In this document: positions 53,995-63,234 of the stretch, piece after piece
How positions within the stretch are numbered: the stretch's first letter is position 1
How the letters are laid out: the number at the start of each line of letters is the position of its first letter
Origin: Pseudopyrenochaeta lycopersici
Lineage: Eukaryota > Ascomycota > Dothideomycetes > Pleosporales > Pseudopyrenochaetaceae
Assembly (NCBI GenBank): GCA_003313425.1
Contig: NHZP01000034.1
Coordinates: 310,001-374,000, forward strand
DNA: 64,000 nt
Reading direction: 5' to 3'
Program-made: the position numbers and the translations under genes
Notes under the pieces: generated by a model
Databases searched by the model: none
Told to the model about the DNA's origin: nothing
Seen by the model: only the letters and a program-made list of their open reading frames with translations

Positions 53995-56900
53995 CTAGTG
54001 ATGAAATCCGTCAAGATTAAGATTACATATCCATATCTTACCAGCCCCAACACCCACAACAATCATTTTCCCAGATACAGCAGAGCACGAGGGGCGATAC
54101 TCTGAGGGAAGCCACAGTACTCTCTTTGAATTATACGTTATCCATGTGTCATCCGAACTCAGTGCAGTGTACTGATACTGAGGAAGTTGAGGCTCCGTAA
54201 CAACTGTTGTTCTGTTCGGCATTGCAGAGTCACTGATAATAATGGCACCAACCTCTGTATGAAGACGGGAGCCATTAGAATCAAATGATATATCGAAGAG
54301 TGTCCTGTCAACCTCAAACGTTTGTAGGCACTCGCCGCTGCTGGCGTCCCAGATCTTGACCGTCTTGTCGTACGACCCCGACGCAATTCGAGTCGAGTCG
54401 TGCGAGAAGGCTACTGGGTTGACCCAACTACTATGGCCCTCGAGCGTCTGCAGGAGCTCGCCGCTGCTGGCGTCCCAGATCTTGACCGTCTTGTCGTACG
54501 ACCCCGACGCAATTCGAGTCGAGTCGTGCGAGAAGGCTACTGAGTTGACCCAACCACTATGGCCCTCGAGCGTCTGCAGGAGCTCGCCGCTGCTGGCGTC
54601 CCAGATCTTGACCGTCTTGTCGCTCGACCCCGACGCAATTCGAGTCGAGTCGTGCGAGAAGGCTACTGAGTTGACCCAACCACTATGGCCCTCGAGCGTC
54701 TGCAGGAGCTCGCCGCTGCTGGCGTCCCAGATCTTGACCGTCTTGTCGCTCGACCCCGACGCAATTCGAGTCGAGTCGTGCGAGAAGGCTACTGAGCTGA
54801 CCCAACTACTATGGCCCTCGAGCGTCTGCAGGAGCTCGCCGCTGCTGGCGTCCCAGATCTTGACCGTCTTGTCGTCCGACCCCGACGCAATTCGAGTCGA
54901 GTCGTGCGAGAAGGCTACTGAGCTGACCCAACCACTATGGCCCTCGAGCGTCTGCAGGAGCTCGCCGCTGCTGGCGTCCCAGATCTTGACCGTATTGTCG
55001 CTCGACCCCGACGCAATTCGAGTCGAGTCGTGCGAGAAGGCTACTGAGTTGACCCAACCACTATGGCCCTCGAGCGTCTGCAGGCACGCTCGCCATTTGT
55101 CCATCATAGCCGGTTTTATCGTGAGCCATGAAGGTGCTTCGTGTTGGAAATGATTCTGTATCAAGCTCTGCATTGGACTGAACACGAGTGCTGACACATA
55201 TGCTTGGAGAGGTGCGTTCTCTATTGCCCCCTTGTGATACATTACGAACCGCCGCGCATCTTGAACTAGTTGAAGTATAGCAGAGGTGCCCGCTCGCTTC
55301 TGGCTAATGTTAGCATACATAGATCGTAAGTAGGACCCTCGTTCAAGTATTACATAGATCAGACCCTCCAGTTTTGCCATCGACACTACTCCACTTGACA
55401 TGTTTTTGCAAAGACTCATTGCCTCCAACCAGTAGAGATATTTCTGTCTGAGGAACTTGTCAACACTGCCTCCGTCCTGAAGATCGATTAGATGGGCTGC
55501 AGAAGAGATGGCATCCCAGTCACAAAGATGATCAACCCAGTAGATGCACGAGTAGCGCGACGATACTAGTGGATCAGGCTGTGGATGCTCGACCTGCTCG
55601 ATAAGAAAGCCTGGCGCATGCAAGTTATACATGTCTCGTTTAAGTGTGACGGACATAACTTGCAGCGATCTTGCGAAGAGAACGCGGTGGACGTCTTCTT
55701 TTCCGGATGGGAAGATATCGTTAAATGCCTTTGTGAGTAGAAAGTCCTTTGCTGATTGATGCACAAAGTAGACAGTATTCTCTCGTAATGTGAGAAACGA
55801 CCCGCAGTGGCCAATAATCTCTTGTAGAGACTCGGGATCGTCTGCCACATCCTCGAGCTGTTCCGTAAGTGCAACCAGCTCCTCAAGCGTGGTGGGTCGA
55901 TATACAGTCGCGGCGACAGCTAGGATTTCCTTGCAAATATTGGCATCATCAGAGCTGCTTATCTGCTGCATCATCCGCTCGTAGAGTGGATCCAGGCCAG
56001 GCGGAAAGACGTTCAACTTCTTAATCACATTCCACTTTGGCACATCTTTGAGGTTATCGTACACTAATGCCACCCAGAGGAATGTGCCATCCGCGTTCGA
56101 GGATAAGTGATGCTGTACTGCTTCTTTTGTTTTATTGTCGTACTTCTTGTCCTGTGCTAGCTGGTGCACTTTCTGCTGGATGAACACACTAACAGCGGCA
56201 GAAACAGACTCTGCGTTCAGCTCCAGACTCAGTCTCATTCTCTGTCTGGCCTTTGCTAGCCGGTCCTCGATGTCCGGCCAGTTGCGACTTGACACGATCC
56301 ATTTAACACGAGGGGATGCAGAGGACAGCTTAACAATGAAATCAAGCAATTTCGGTCGGTCGTCCATACACTCATCGAGCGCATCGACGACCAAGTACGT
56401 GCTGCCCAAGTTCGGGTCCTGCAGGATACTCGTGAAGATCTCAGACAAGGCGACCCATGCGTTTGCGTCCTCAAATAGTGCTTTGCCTGCGTGATCGTGT
56501 TTCTTCTGAATATGTGAGACGACCAAAGGCTGCTGATCGACAAGCAGGTACAGCAGACCCCGCAGCACTGCTGTGGCATTGTTGATGCGCGAGTCGGTAG
56601 CCTGGCAGAAGAAGTAGGACAGTAGATCCGTCTTCGCTAGCGACTTCTTCAGCTCATTCACAATACCACAAAGAAGCATTGTCTTGCCCTTGCCAGGATC
56701 CCCTTTGATCCACAGCAACTGGTTTTGTTGGCTGCCATACCACTGCCGAAAGTCAGGGTTCTTAAGAATCCAGCGGTACGAGTCTTCTAGCAAGCCACCC
56801 TTGGTGTTTTCAATGCGCTTCTTGTCGTCGCGAGGATCAGTGGCGCGGAGGTCTTGGACGCACCTTTCCAGCTTGTCGATCTCGTCCATGAGCCGTTTGG

Positions 56901-57603
56901 ATGCTCTCGCTATCCCTTCGCCATAGATGGTTGGAATATAGACACCAAAGATGCCTAGTAGCGAGTACGCTCTATCTTCCTCGAGCGTAGTCTGGCGGTG
57001 CTCTATCCACGACATCCGTTGGTTGACGTGAAATTGGGTTAAGGGAGCTCCTTGAAGTGCTACTAGAGGAATCCCAGTTATTAAGTGAATTTGCTGTATG
57101 AGCGATCCTTTATCTCCTAATCGCCTGCCTTCCCAGGAGAAGAACTCGACTGAATGAGGGGCAAGAAGCTCTTGGAGCGTCCAGCCCCGAGTGAACCAGC
57201 TGCTTTTTTGGAAGTCTGATTCCCATGGCCTGGGGTCAATATCATCTTTAGTGTTGGAGAGAGGGTTCGACACATCCGATAGATAAACGTAGCATCGCGT
57301 GGCGTTGCGATACCAGCGGAACATAGAGTTGATCGCATTTGAAAGCTCAGCTTTGTTTGCTTTGTTGATGCAGCACGTATCCACCCAGAAGTATTGCAGG
57401 CCATCCCGCTTGGTTTGTTGCGCGCAGAACTCGATCTTCTTGTAACCCTTCTTTCCCCTTCCCGTGCCATTTGTTACTTCGTCAAAGGTGACCTCGTTGC
57501 CCTCTATCCAGGTATGTGAGAGTATAGCATAAGGAGGGATGGTGTCTAGGTCATCAAAATCTTTAAAAGCGAACCCATCACTTGTGCATTTCAAGAGACG
57601 CAT
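53995..57603 (-). CDS. HET/NACHT/WD40 NOD-like receptor (HET-E type)
   Basis: A single-exon protein of 1,202 residues with the architecture of the Podospora vegetative-incompatibility proteins HET-E/HET-D. A HET domain (residues ~25-115: YAILSHTWIEGNEVTFDEV, DGLQYFWVDTCCINK, NSMFRWYRNATRCYVYLSD) would trigger cell death. A NACHT NTPase has Walker A GDPGKGKT (~300) and Walker B TYLVVDALDECMDD (~401). Six nearly identical 42-residue WD40 units (~840-1092; LEGHSGWVNSVAFSHDSTRI, KTVKIWDASSGELLQ) form the sensor, then a degenerate seventh and a C-terminal extension. In the model proteins the WD units recognise a non-self partner; here that is inference. No stop or shift. The gene lies inside a TIR-bounded unit. 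Confidence 0.94.
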   Translation of the reverse strand: MRLLKCTSDGFAFKDFDDLDTIPPYAILSHTWIEGNEVTFDEVTNGTGRGKKGYKKIEFCAQQTKRDGLQYFWVDTCCINKANKAELSNAINSMFRWYRNATRCYVYLSDVSNPLSNTKDDIDPRPWESDFQKSSWFTRGWTLQELLAPHSVEFFSWEGRRLGDKGSLIQQIHLITGIPLVALQGAPLTQFHVNQRMSWIEHRQTTLEEDRAYSLLGIFGVYIPTIYGEGIARASKRLMDEIDKLERCVQDLRATDPRDDKKRIENTKGGLLEDSYRWILKNPDFRQWYGSQQNQLLWIKGDPGKGKTMLLCGIVNELKKSLAKTDLLSYFFCQATDSRINNATAVLRGLLYLLVDQQPLVVSHIQKKHDHAGKALFEDANAWVALSEIFTSILQDPNLGSTYLVVDALDECMDDRPKLLDFIVKLSSASPRVKWIVSSRNWPDIEDRLAKARQRMRLSLELNAESVSAAVSVFIQQKVHQLAQDKKYDNKTKEAVQHHLSSNADGTFLWVALVYDNLKDVPKWNVIKKLNVFPPGLDPLYERMMQQISSSDDANICKEILAVAATVYRPTTLEELVALTEQLEDVADDPESLQEIIGHCGSFLTLRENTVYFVHQSAKDFLLTKAFNDIFPSGKEDVHRVLFARSLQVMSVTLKRDMYNLHAPGFLIEQVEHPQPDPLVSSRYSCIYWVDHLCDWDAISSAAHLIDLQDGGSVDKFLRQKYLYWLEAMSLCKNMSSGVVSMAKLEGLIYVILERGSYLRSMYANISQKRAGTSAILQLVQDARRFVMYHKGAIENAPLQAYVSALVFSPMQSLIQNHFQHEAPSWLTIKPAMMDKWRACLQTLEGHSGWVNSVAFSHDSTRIASGSSDNTVKIWDASSGELLQTLEGHSGWVSSVAFSHDSTRIASGSDDKTVKIWDASSGELLQTLEGHSSWVSSVAFSHDSTRIASGSSDKTVKIWDASSGELLQTLEGHSGWVNSVAFSHDSTRIASGSSDKTVKIWDASSGELLQTLEGHSGWVNSVAFSHDSTRIASGSYDKTVKIWDASSGELLQTLEGHSSWVNPVAFSHDSTRIASGSYDKTVKIWDASSGECLQTFEVDRTLFDISFDSNGSRLHTEVGAIIISDSAMPNRTTVVTEPQLPQYQYTALSSDDTWITYNSKRVLWLPSEYRPSCSAVSGKMIVVGVGAGKIWICNLNLDGFHH
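54329..55084 (-). repeat. Six 126-bp WD40-coding repeats
   Basis: Six tandem 126-bp units with very high identity. Differences are limited to codons for GHSG/GHSS, WVNS/WVSS/WVNP and SGSS/SGSD/SGSY followed by DNT/DKT. This is the pattern of recently homogenised repeats with a few variable surface positions seen in HET-E-type proteins. Confidence 0.92.
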
Positions 57604-58100
57604 TACTTCGTGCAGAGCTTCAACGGGTATAGGAGCGAGGAGGGGAGCTTGTGAGGTAGCTTGAAGGCATCAGGCTGAGCGAAGAAACTAGGGCACTCTA
57701 GCTTATTCGTCTCTTTGAGAGCGTCAGGTCTAGCTTTTAGCGTTAATAATAACACAGGAAAGGGGAACTGTAATCTTACATAAAAAGGTGGGTGTGACAT
57801 TGAGAACGGTCGAGGGCATCGGGAGCTGATGTTGCTGCGTTAGCGAGTCTTCGACATAGGCTCGGCGGCTAGCTGCACAGCCTTGAATGTGGCGCAGCAG
57901 GGCAGATGCACTGAAGGCGGGGTGCTTGTGGAGGAGATATATTGCGGGTTAACTGGACCCTACGCTGATAGGCTGTCAAGACGCGTTGTCGATATATTAT
58001 GTTCCTGATTTGCCTGTGCAAATTCCGCTCCCTAGTGTGGCGAGCCAATGGCTCATTTTAGAGTAGTTTGCAAGAAAAGTGGACGAACGCTTCAATTACG
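57604..58100. promoter_or_regulatory. Receptor upstream region inside the element
   Basis: About 500 bases between the receptor start and the right arm. No gene is seen; the promoter is expected here. No clear regulatory box. Confidence 0.4.
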
Positions 58101-58766
58101 CTAGTAGGGAGGACGGCCGACCCGCTCCGGCCACAGGGCTTGTCGAGATATACTGAATTCATTGGGAACGTGGGAAGAAAATCATTGACTGGGAAAGACT
58201 GAGCCACAGGTGGCGAAAACCAGGCTCTGGAGTACACAAGCCGCTGGTACCGTCTAGCATGTACCGTTGCTTAGGGCTAAACTATTAAAGGTAAAGGCCC
58301 TGTTTAGCGCTACAAGGGTGTGCGCCATGCATTGCTAAAATACAGCTATCCCGCTTTTAGATTTACTGTACAGTTAGGAAGTAAGGCTCTCGTTTATCGA
58401 CCCCGCTTAATGAGGCATTAGGTTGCTCCTAAAGCACAACGAGCTTAGATATTCGAGTACTACGCTCGGTATAGAATCTTTTTATGCCTGTCTACAGCTT
58501 AACAAGGCTTTAGATAGGATGTACGAACTCTCCAGTAAATCCGAGGCTATCCGAAGTGACGCCAGCGAATATGCCTGTGGTGAATTGTGGTATTACAGGC
58601 TAAGGAAGGGATTTCTATAGAAGATATGTAGTTTGCATAAAGCTTAGAATTCAATGTCTCTATTCCGAGATTATCTGCGCCTCTTGATTATTGTTGGCTT
58701 TGTTATGATGAAAAGCACTGGTGGGTTTGCGGCACGCAGGGTTTTGCGGCACGCAGGGAGGGACGT
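58101..58766 (-). repeat. Right inverted arm of the NLR2 element
   Basis: Reverse complement of 53120-53785, ending in the double CCCTGCGTGCCGC motif and CAGGGAGGGACGT before TA. Confidence 0.9.
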
Positions 58767-58775
58767 TACTTAGAC
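58767..58775 (+). repeat. Resumed fragment of the interrupted NLR1-family arm
   Basis: TACTTAGAC continues the arm sequence where it broke off at 53119 (41420-41427 in the intact element). Short on its own, but in exact register with the outer and inner pieces. Confidence 0.5.
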
Positions 58776-59288
58776 AGGAAGCGCAAATCGCAGGGCGATT
58801 AGCTGAGAACAGCCTTGAGGAACGAAGGTAAAGGTAATTGTACCAGGTAATTGTACTAGGTAATTGTAATTGTGTTCATTATTGACGAGCTTAGCTTGGT
58901 AGAAAGCATGGTATGTGGCGGACACCAGTTTCAATGATCCAATCAGAGTTGTTTTCCTGGACTTATTTAGTCAATGTTTAATACTTTCTTCGTAGGCTGA
59001 CGAGTTCGATGTGGCCTTGTCGTTTCCTCCGTAGATTGAATTGGAGATTCGGAGAGAGTAGATCGATTGAAATTAATGGTAGGGGGATGGGTAGGACTTA
59101 ATGGTGTTGAAGTGTTATTATGCTTGTTGTTTATTATTATCGCTGGTTGTTAATTCTTTAGGGAGTTAGGATGTGGTTGTTCGTCGAGAGTACTCGGAGA
59201 TGACGAGTTTGTATTGGGAAATGTCGTTTTCGTGCTCTCTATACGTGAGCGCTTTAGCGGTAGTAATATCTCCTCTGTGTATAGAGTG
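58776..59288. other. Left part of a 3.6-kb insertion; no gene
   Basis: Noncoding. Contains two or three GGTAATTGTAC-type repeats near 58850. The sequence CCTTGAGGAACGAA (from 58798) recurs inverted as TTCGTTCCTCAAGG at 62363, possible ends of an inserted element. Confidence 0.4.
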
Positions 59289-60520
59289 TTATGTGTTTGT
59301 GCTTGGATTGCAAATTAGAATAAGGTAATAGGTAGTTTGCCAGCATGTCTTACATGGTAGTATGGTTGCAATCCTACCATCTATCGAGGGGGTTTCGGGA
59401 GTGATTGGTTCGGGGGGCTGATTAGATTTACGTTTGGCTGGGGACAGAAACTTGGACTGAGGGTCTGAGGAGGACTGCTTAGCTGAAGAGGCTGCTGAGA
59501 GTGACATTGACATAGTACTTCGACCTAGTCTTTCCAGGAAAGACCAGGAGTCAGGAACGACGATAAAAACGTAATCCTGTGGAAGTTGTGGCGGGTGAAG
59601 CATTACATCGTGGTTAAGAAAACCGATAACTCTGCCTGTGCAGTTGATCGTTGTGTTAGCCTAGAACTGCGTGTTAGGACTATCCGCCATCTTCTTGCAG
59701 CGCATCATCCAAGGGTTCACATGAATGGGGAAGATCACGAAGACCTGGAACTGATGGGAACCTCTGAAAGGGGGCTTGGCTGGGTTGCCCGGGTTGATGA
59801 AGGTTGAAAGCTGTACGAAGCCGCAGCATCTGTCTGAGAGACCAAATGCGGGGTCTTTATGGAGTAATGTTAAGCCTGAGCCAATTATGGGGCCTGTGAA
59901 AGCGACAATGGGCGAGATATTGGGGAAGCAGTCTGCTGTATTGAACATGCGGGGGCCAATCCTGTAAAGTAAGTGAAAGTCAGTGTATGTAAGGTTATGA
60001 AGCTGGGGGGATGAATATACGGCTGGTAACATTGATCACGGACAATGAGAGATAGGATCGTGTAATCCTGTGCTTCATCGGGTGCGTCCGAGTCGTTGTT
60101 GGGACCAATCTCCTATGTCAATGCGTATGGGTGAACTATCCCATAGAGGACGAAGCACTGATCGTTCCAGTCTGACGGATCGATAACTGGTTGGTTATAG
60201 ATAGACAAGTTCAGACTAAAAGGTGCTGAGCCGATATTCTCGTCATGTTCTTTGGGCTGAAGAGTCGCATATTCAGGGTTGTGCAACTAAGCTGGTGAAG
60301 GGAAGTCGACTGTTGCAATGGTCTCGAAATTGAGGCCTTTGATTTGTTGCTCTTCAGGAGATCTAAATCTGTTAAGGGGCGGTACGCATGCTATGAAAAA
60401 GATAGACATGTCACCACCGGCAGCCTTTAGGGCTTCGGAGTGGGCGTGTTGATGTGGTGAGGCATCTGGCGATGTAGATGTGAAGGCTATTTCTGGAGAG
60501 GATTCCTTAATGGGCTTGCG
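59289..60520 (-). pseudogene. Degraded hypothetical gene with three TAG stops
   Basis: One long minus-strand frame reads as protein across three in-frame TAG codons (near 60285, 60113 and 59661), each where CAG would fit (FPSPA/LHNPEYATLQP, YALT/EIGPNNDSDA, NTQF/ANTTINCTGRV). A 59-bp intron (59962-60020; GTATAT donor, TTTACAG acceptor) joins RDQCYQP to IGPRMFNTADCFPN. Other text includes GDMSIFFIACVPPLNRF, SDWNDQCFVLYGIVHPY, PIIGSGLTLLHKDPAFG, and QVFVIFPIHVNPWMM. The C-terminus is Ser/Pro-rich. I do not recognise the family. The pattern is that of a real gene inactivated by a few C-to-T changes. Confidence 0.6.
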
Positions 60521-62377
60521 GGGATCTTTTTTTTTTTTTTTTTTTTTTTTTTGGGCGAACTATATATGAGATGTCAGTTCGCAAGGCTGTTATATTGCGA
60601 TGAAAAGCAAGTGGGCGGGGTAACAGCCAGGAGACAGATATTGGTGGGGTAATGAGATACTATGAAACTATGCTGTACACGACGGAGGCTTCCGGCTCGT
60701 ACAGGGCTCGCTTCAATGTGAATGGCGAAGTGTGGTTGAGGTGGTGGTGAGATATGTATGTAGGGTCTAGATTTAGAGTTTCATAATTTCTTTTGTAGCT
60801 TAAATGAAGTGGGGCCTCTAGATGCTATTGGTGGCACTATACTCAGCTAGCTATGGTCACGCTATCAAGATGTAAGTGGCTTGGATTCTGGATTCTGGAT
60901 TCTTAGAAATTTTGTGATGAGTCTCATTTTGGATATAGTTCTAGCGCACGCTTATGTCCTGGCGCTCAGACGATGAGCTGATCGATGCAGATGAATTGGT
61001 GCGCTAGCGGACGGGGAAGCGGAGAGGATGGTGAAGTGCTGCCTAGATGCCATGAAAGGGTAGCGAGATGCAGATAGTTCGAATTTAGACTTTGTAATTG
61101 GGTGTGGGAAGCTGAAGGAGAACTGTACTGCTATGTTCGAGTGGTCGTGGCTGTCCTGGCCAGCCTATTCTGTCTGTATCGTGCGGTGCTGGGAAGATGC
61201 TTGCGGGTCTGCGAGAGTGGATTGGCTGTACTGGAAAGCGTGGAAGAGGAGACGGGGAGTATGGCGTTTTCGGAGATTGCATGGCGGTCAGAATTTGAAG
61301 GCAGGCATGGGTGAAGTTGGACCGATGGTGCGGGATGATAGTAGGATCGGTTGATATGGGAGTGTAGAAGCGAACGCAGCTAGGATGAGTGAAGTATGTG
61401 AAGTGGTATTAAGCGGAGCAACATGGGTGGAGCTATACTTCTACGATATGAGGTTTGAGTGAGAGTGAAGCAAAGTAGGAGACGGCAATAGCAATAAAAG
61501 AAAAATAATTAAGGTGAGCAAGAAGATGGGTAGGCGTCAAACCAACTTTCAGACGTTTGTTGGACATTCATGGTGGCCTTTTGACCTTAGCAGTCGAGGT
61601 ATCACAGCGGCGTCTCGGCCAGGGCCATGGGAGTTCGAACCTAGGCAGCGAGAGGTTGGCAGGACCGGGCAGACTTTGCGTGAGGTCTTGGAAGAGCTGC
61701 AGGCACAAAGACTTTTGGAAGAGGTGCAACGGCAGGATAACGAGAGAGGGACATCATCGGCAACACGGTGCCGGAGAACATGATTGTGGCGGAGAAGAGG
61801 TTAGAGGATTGCAGCGAAGCAACGATTAAAGAGGCGGAAGCATGGGACTGGACCTCCCCGGCGTGGCGAAGCAAATAGTATAATAATAGCAAAATGGAAG
61901 AATCTCTCCAGAATTAAGGAATAGATAGCATGGTATAGAGAAGAGAGTTGTACAGTGATCAGGCTACAGTTTTGGTGTCGTGTGTGTTGTTCGATGGCGG
62001 CAGTAGGAGTGGGGATTGCTAAAAATGATGCCTTAGGCAGTAGAGTTGGCTGACGAGAAAGGAAAAGAAAAGATGGAGTGAATGCGAGTGGCCAAGTTTG
62101 TTACACTACAGCCGATGCAGCTATACCTAACATAATAACGATAAACTTGACATAATTTATCTGCTGAAGGGGCAGGTGAAGACGAAGAACTCAGATAAAG
62201 TGTAAGGAACTGAGCGTGAATAGATGGATATATTACGCCATATCAATACGATCATACGTAACGTAGAGAGATGAAAAAAGATCTCAAAAAGATTCGATTC
62301 TCATGTGGTGTGGCGTCGGAAGTGGCTGCAGTTTTGAGGGGCGGGAGGCGTCAGAGGCCTTTCGTTCCTCAAGGCAC
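60521..62377. other. Mostly noncoding; poly-T run and one weak frame
   Basis: A run of about 23 T lies at 60530-60552. A plus frame at 61514-61783 (MSKKMGRRQTNFQTF start, a helical LREVLEELQAQRLLEEVQRQ segment) is the only candidate gene and has no recognisable domain. Several frames at 61.1-61.3 kb overlap on both strands. The right edge abuts the resumed arm. Confidence 0.35.
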
Positions 62378-63234
62378 TTTGCAGCAATACAAAAATCTGT
62401 ACGCGCGTTAATAATCTGAAATCCCTCTTACCCTACATACTAAGATGACCCCTGAACCTATCCACGTGCATCTGTACAAAATTACAGTCGCTTAGTCGCT
62501 TGCCCTTCCGATCCGCGAGGAGACCTTCTTCATAGCAATAACGAACCTCCCCCAACACATAGCCACCACCATCGTTTCCATCTATCGCAACACATGCACA
62601 GCTTTCGTATACGTCTAGGGATCCAATAGAAACACTTATGAGCCATGATTAGCCGTGAGGGCTGATCTAGGTGCGGATTCATGCGCGATCGATTCGCAGA
62701 CCAGTACTTTCGTTAAAAACCCTCCAATCAGAGCAATTCTTGTCAAAGCTGACATAACACTGCCCGTTTATGATTAAATCCGGCTTGGGATTGGGAGCAG
62801 TGCCAAGATCCGCACGGCCACGGCGCTTGTCAGCCAACGTGTTTCCAGCGTCGAAGCGGTCAACACAGCTATCCTACGCACATTGAGATGCGGTCCAACG
62901 CACGATGACCTCGATAGCTTCCTCGCCCTCAAGCCCCGAAACCCACTATTGTTCCCTCCGCTGACCGAACGAAAGACCTAATTAGGCTCACCATGTACCC
63001 ATGTCTCAAGCCCACTCGAGCCGATTCCTAGACCAAGCAGCAGCCGAGATCTAATCTCAGCTCGTTGAGGGGGAATACGATGACACAAGAGGGGTATAAG
63101 ATGAGACGGAGTGCTGTGGCCCTGGAAATTGGCGCCTACGCTTCGGCAAGTGGGTTGAGCGTCGCTGGTGGAACGCCGTCGTTGTAAGCGCATACGAAGG
63201 TGGAAGGGCTTGATATGTTTTGGTGATACAGCTA
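62378..63234 (+). repeat. Inner part of a second NLR1-family arm
   Basis: Closely matches the left arm of the NLR1 element from TTTGCAGCAATACAAAAATC onward, and keeps the segment (CATACGAAGGTGGAAGGGCT) that the left arm lost but the right arm kept. It ends at GATACAGCTA, where a pogo element is inserted at the TA. Together with 53067-53119 and 58767-58775 it makes one interrupted arm. Confidence 0.85.

Larger units (their letters stand above)
53120..58766. mobile_element. Cargo element carrying the HET/NACHT/WD40 receptor
   Basis: A 5,647-bp unit flanked by TA (53118-53119, 58767-58768). The mirrored ends ACGTCCCTCCCTGCGTGCCG carry a second CCCTGCGTGCCGCAAA motif. Arms of about 666 bases (53120-53785 and 58101-58766) are inverted copies without length differences; both contain the same 65-codon frame starting MLLKHNELRYSSTT. 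The interior holds one receptor gene and no transposase. The 551-bp MITE at 36.4 kb is a shortened relative. The unit sits within an arm of another cargo element. Confidence 0.88.

Noticed and set aside
54356..55153. 265-codon plus-strand frame of six identical units
   Set aside because: Antisense reading of the WD40-coding repeats.
60530..60552. Poly-T run as the poly-A tail of a retroposed gene
   Set aside because: It lies 5' to the degraded minus-strand gene, which still has its intron, so it is not a retrocopy tail.
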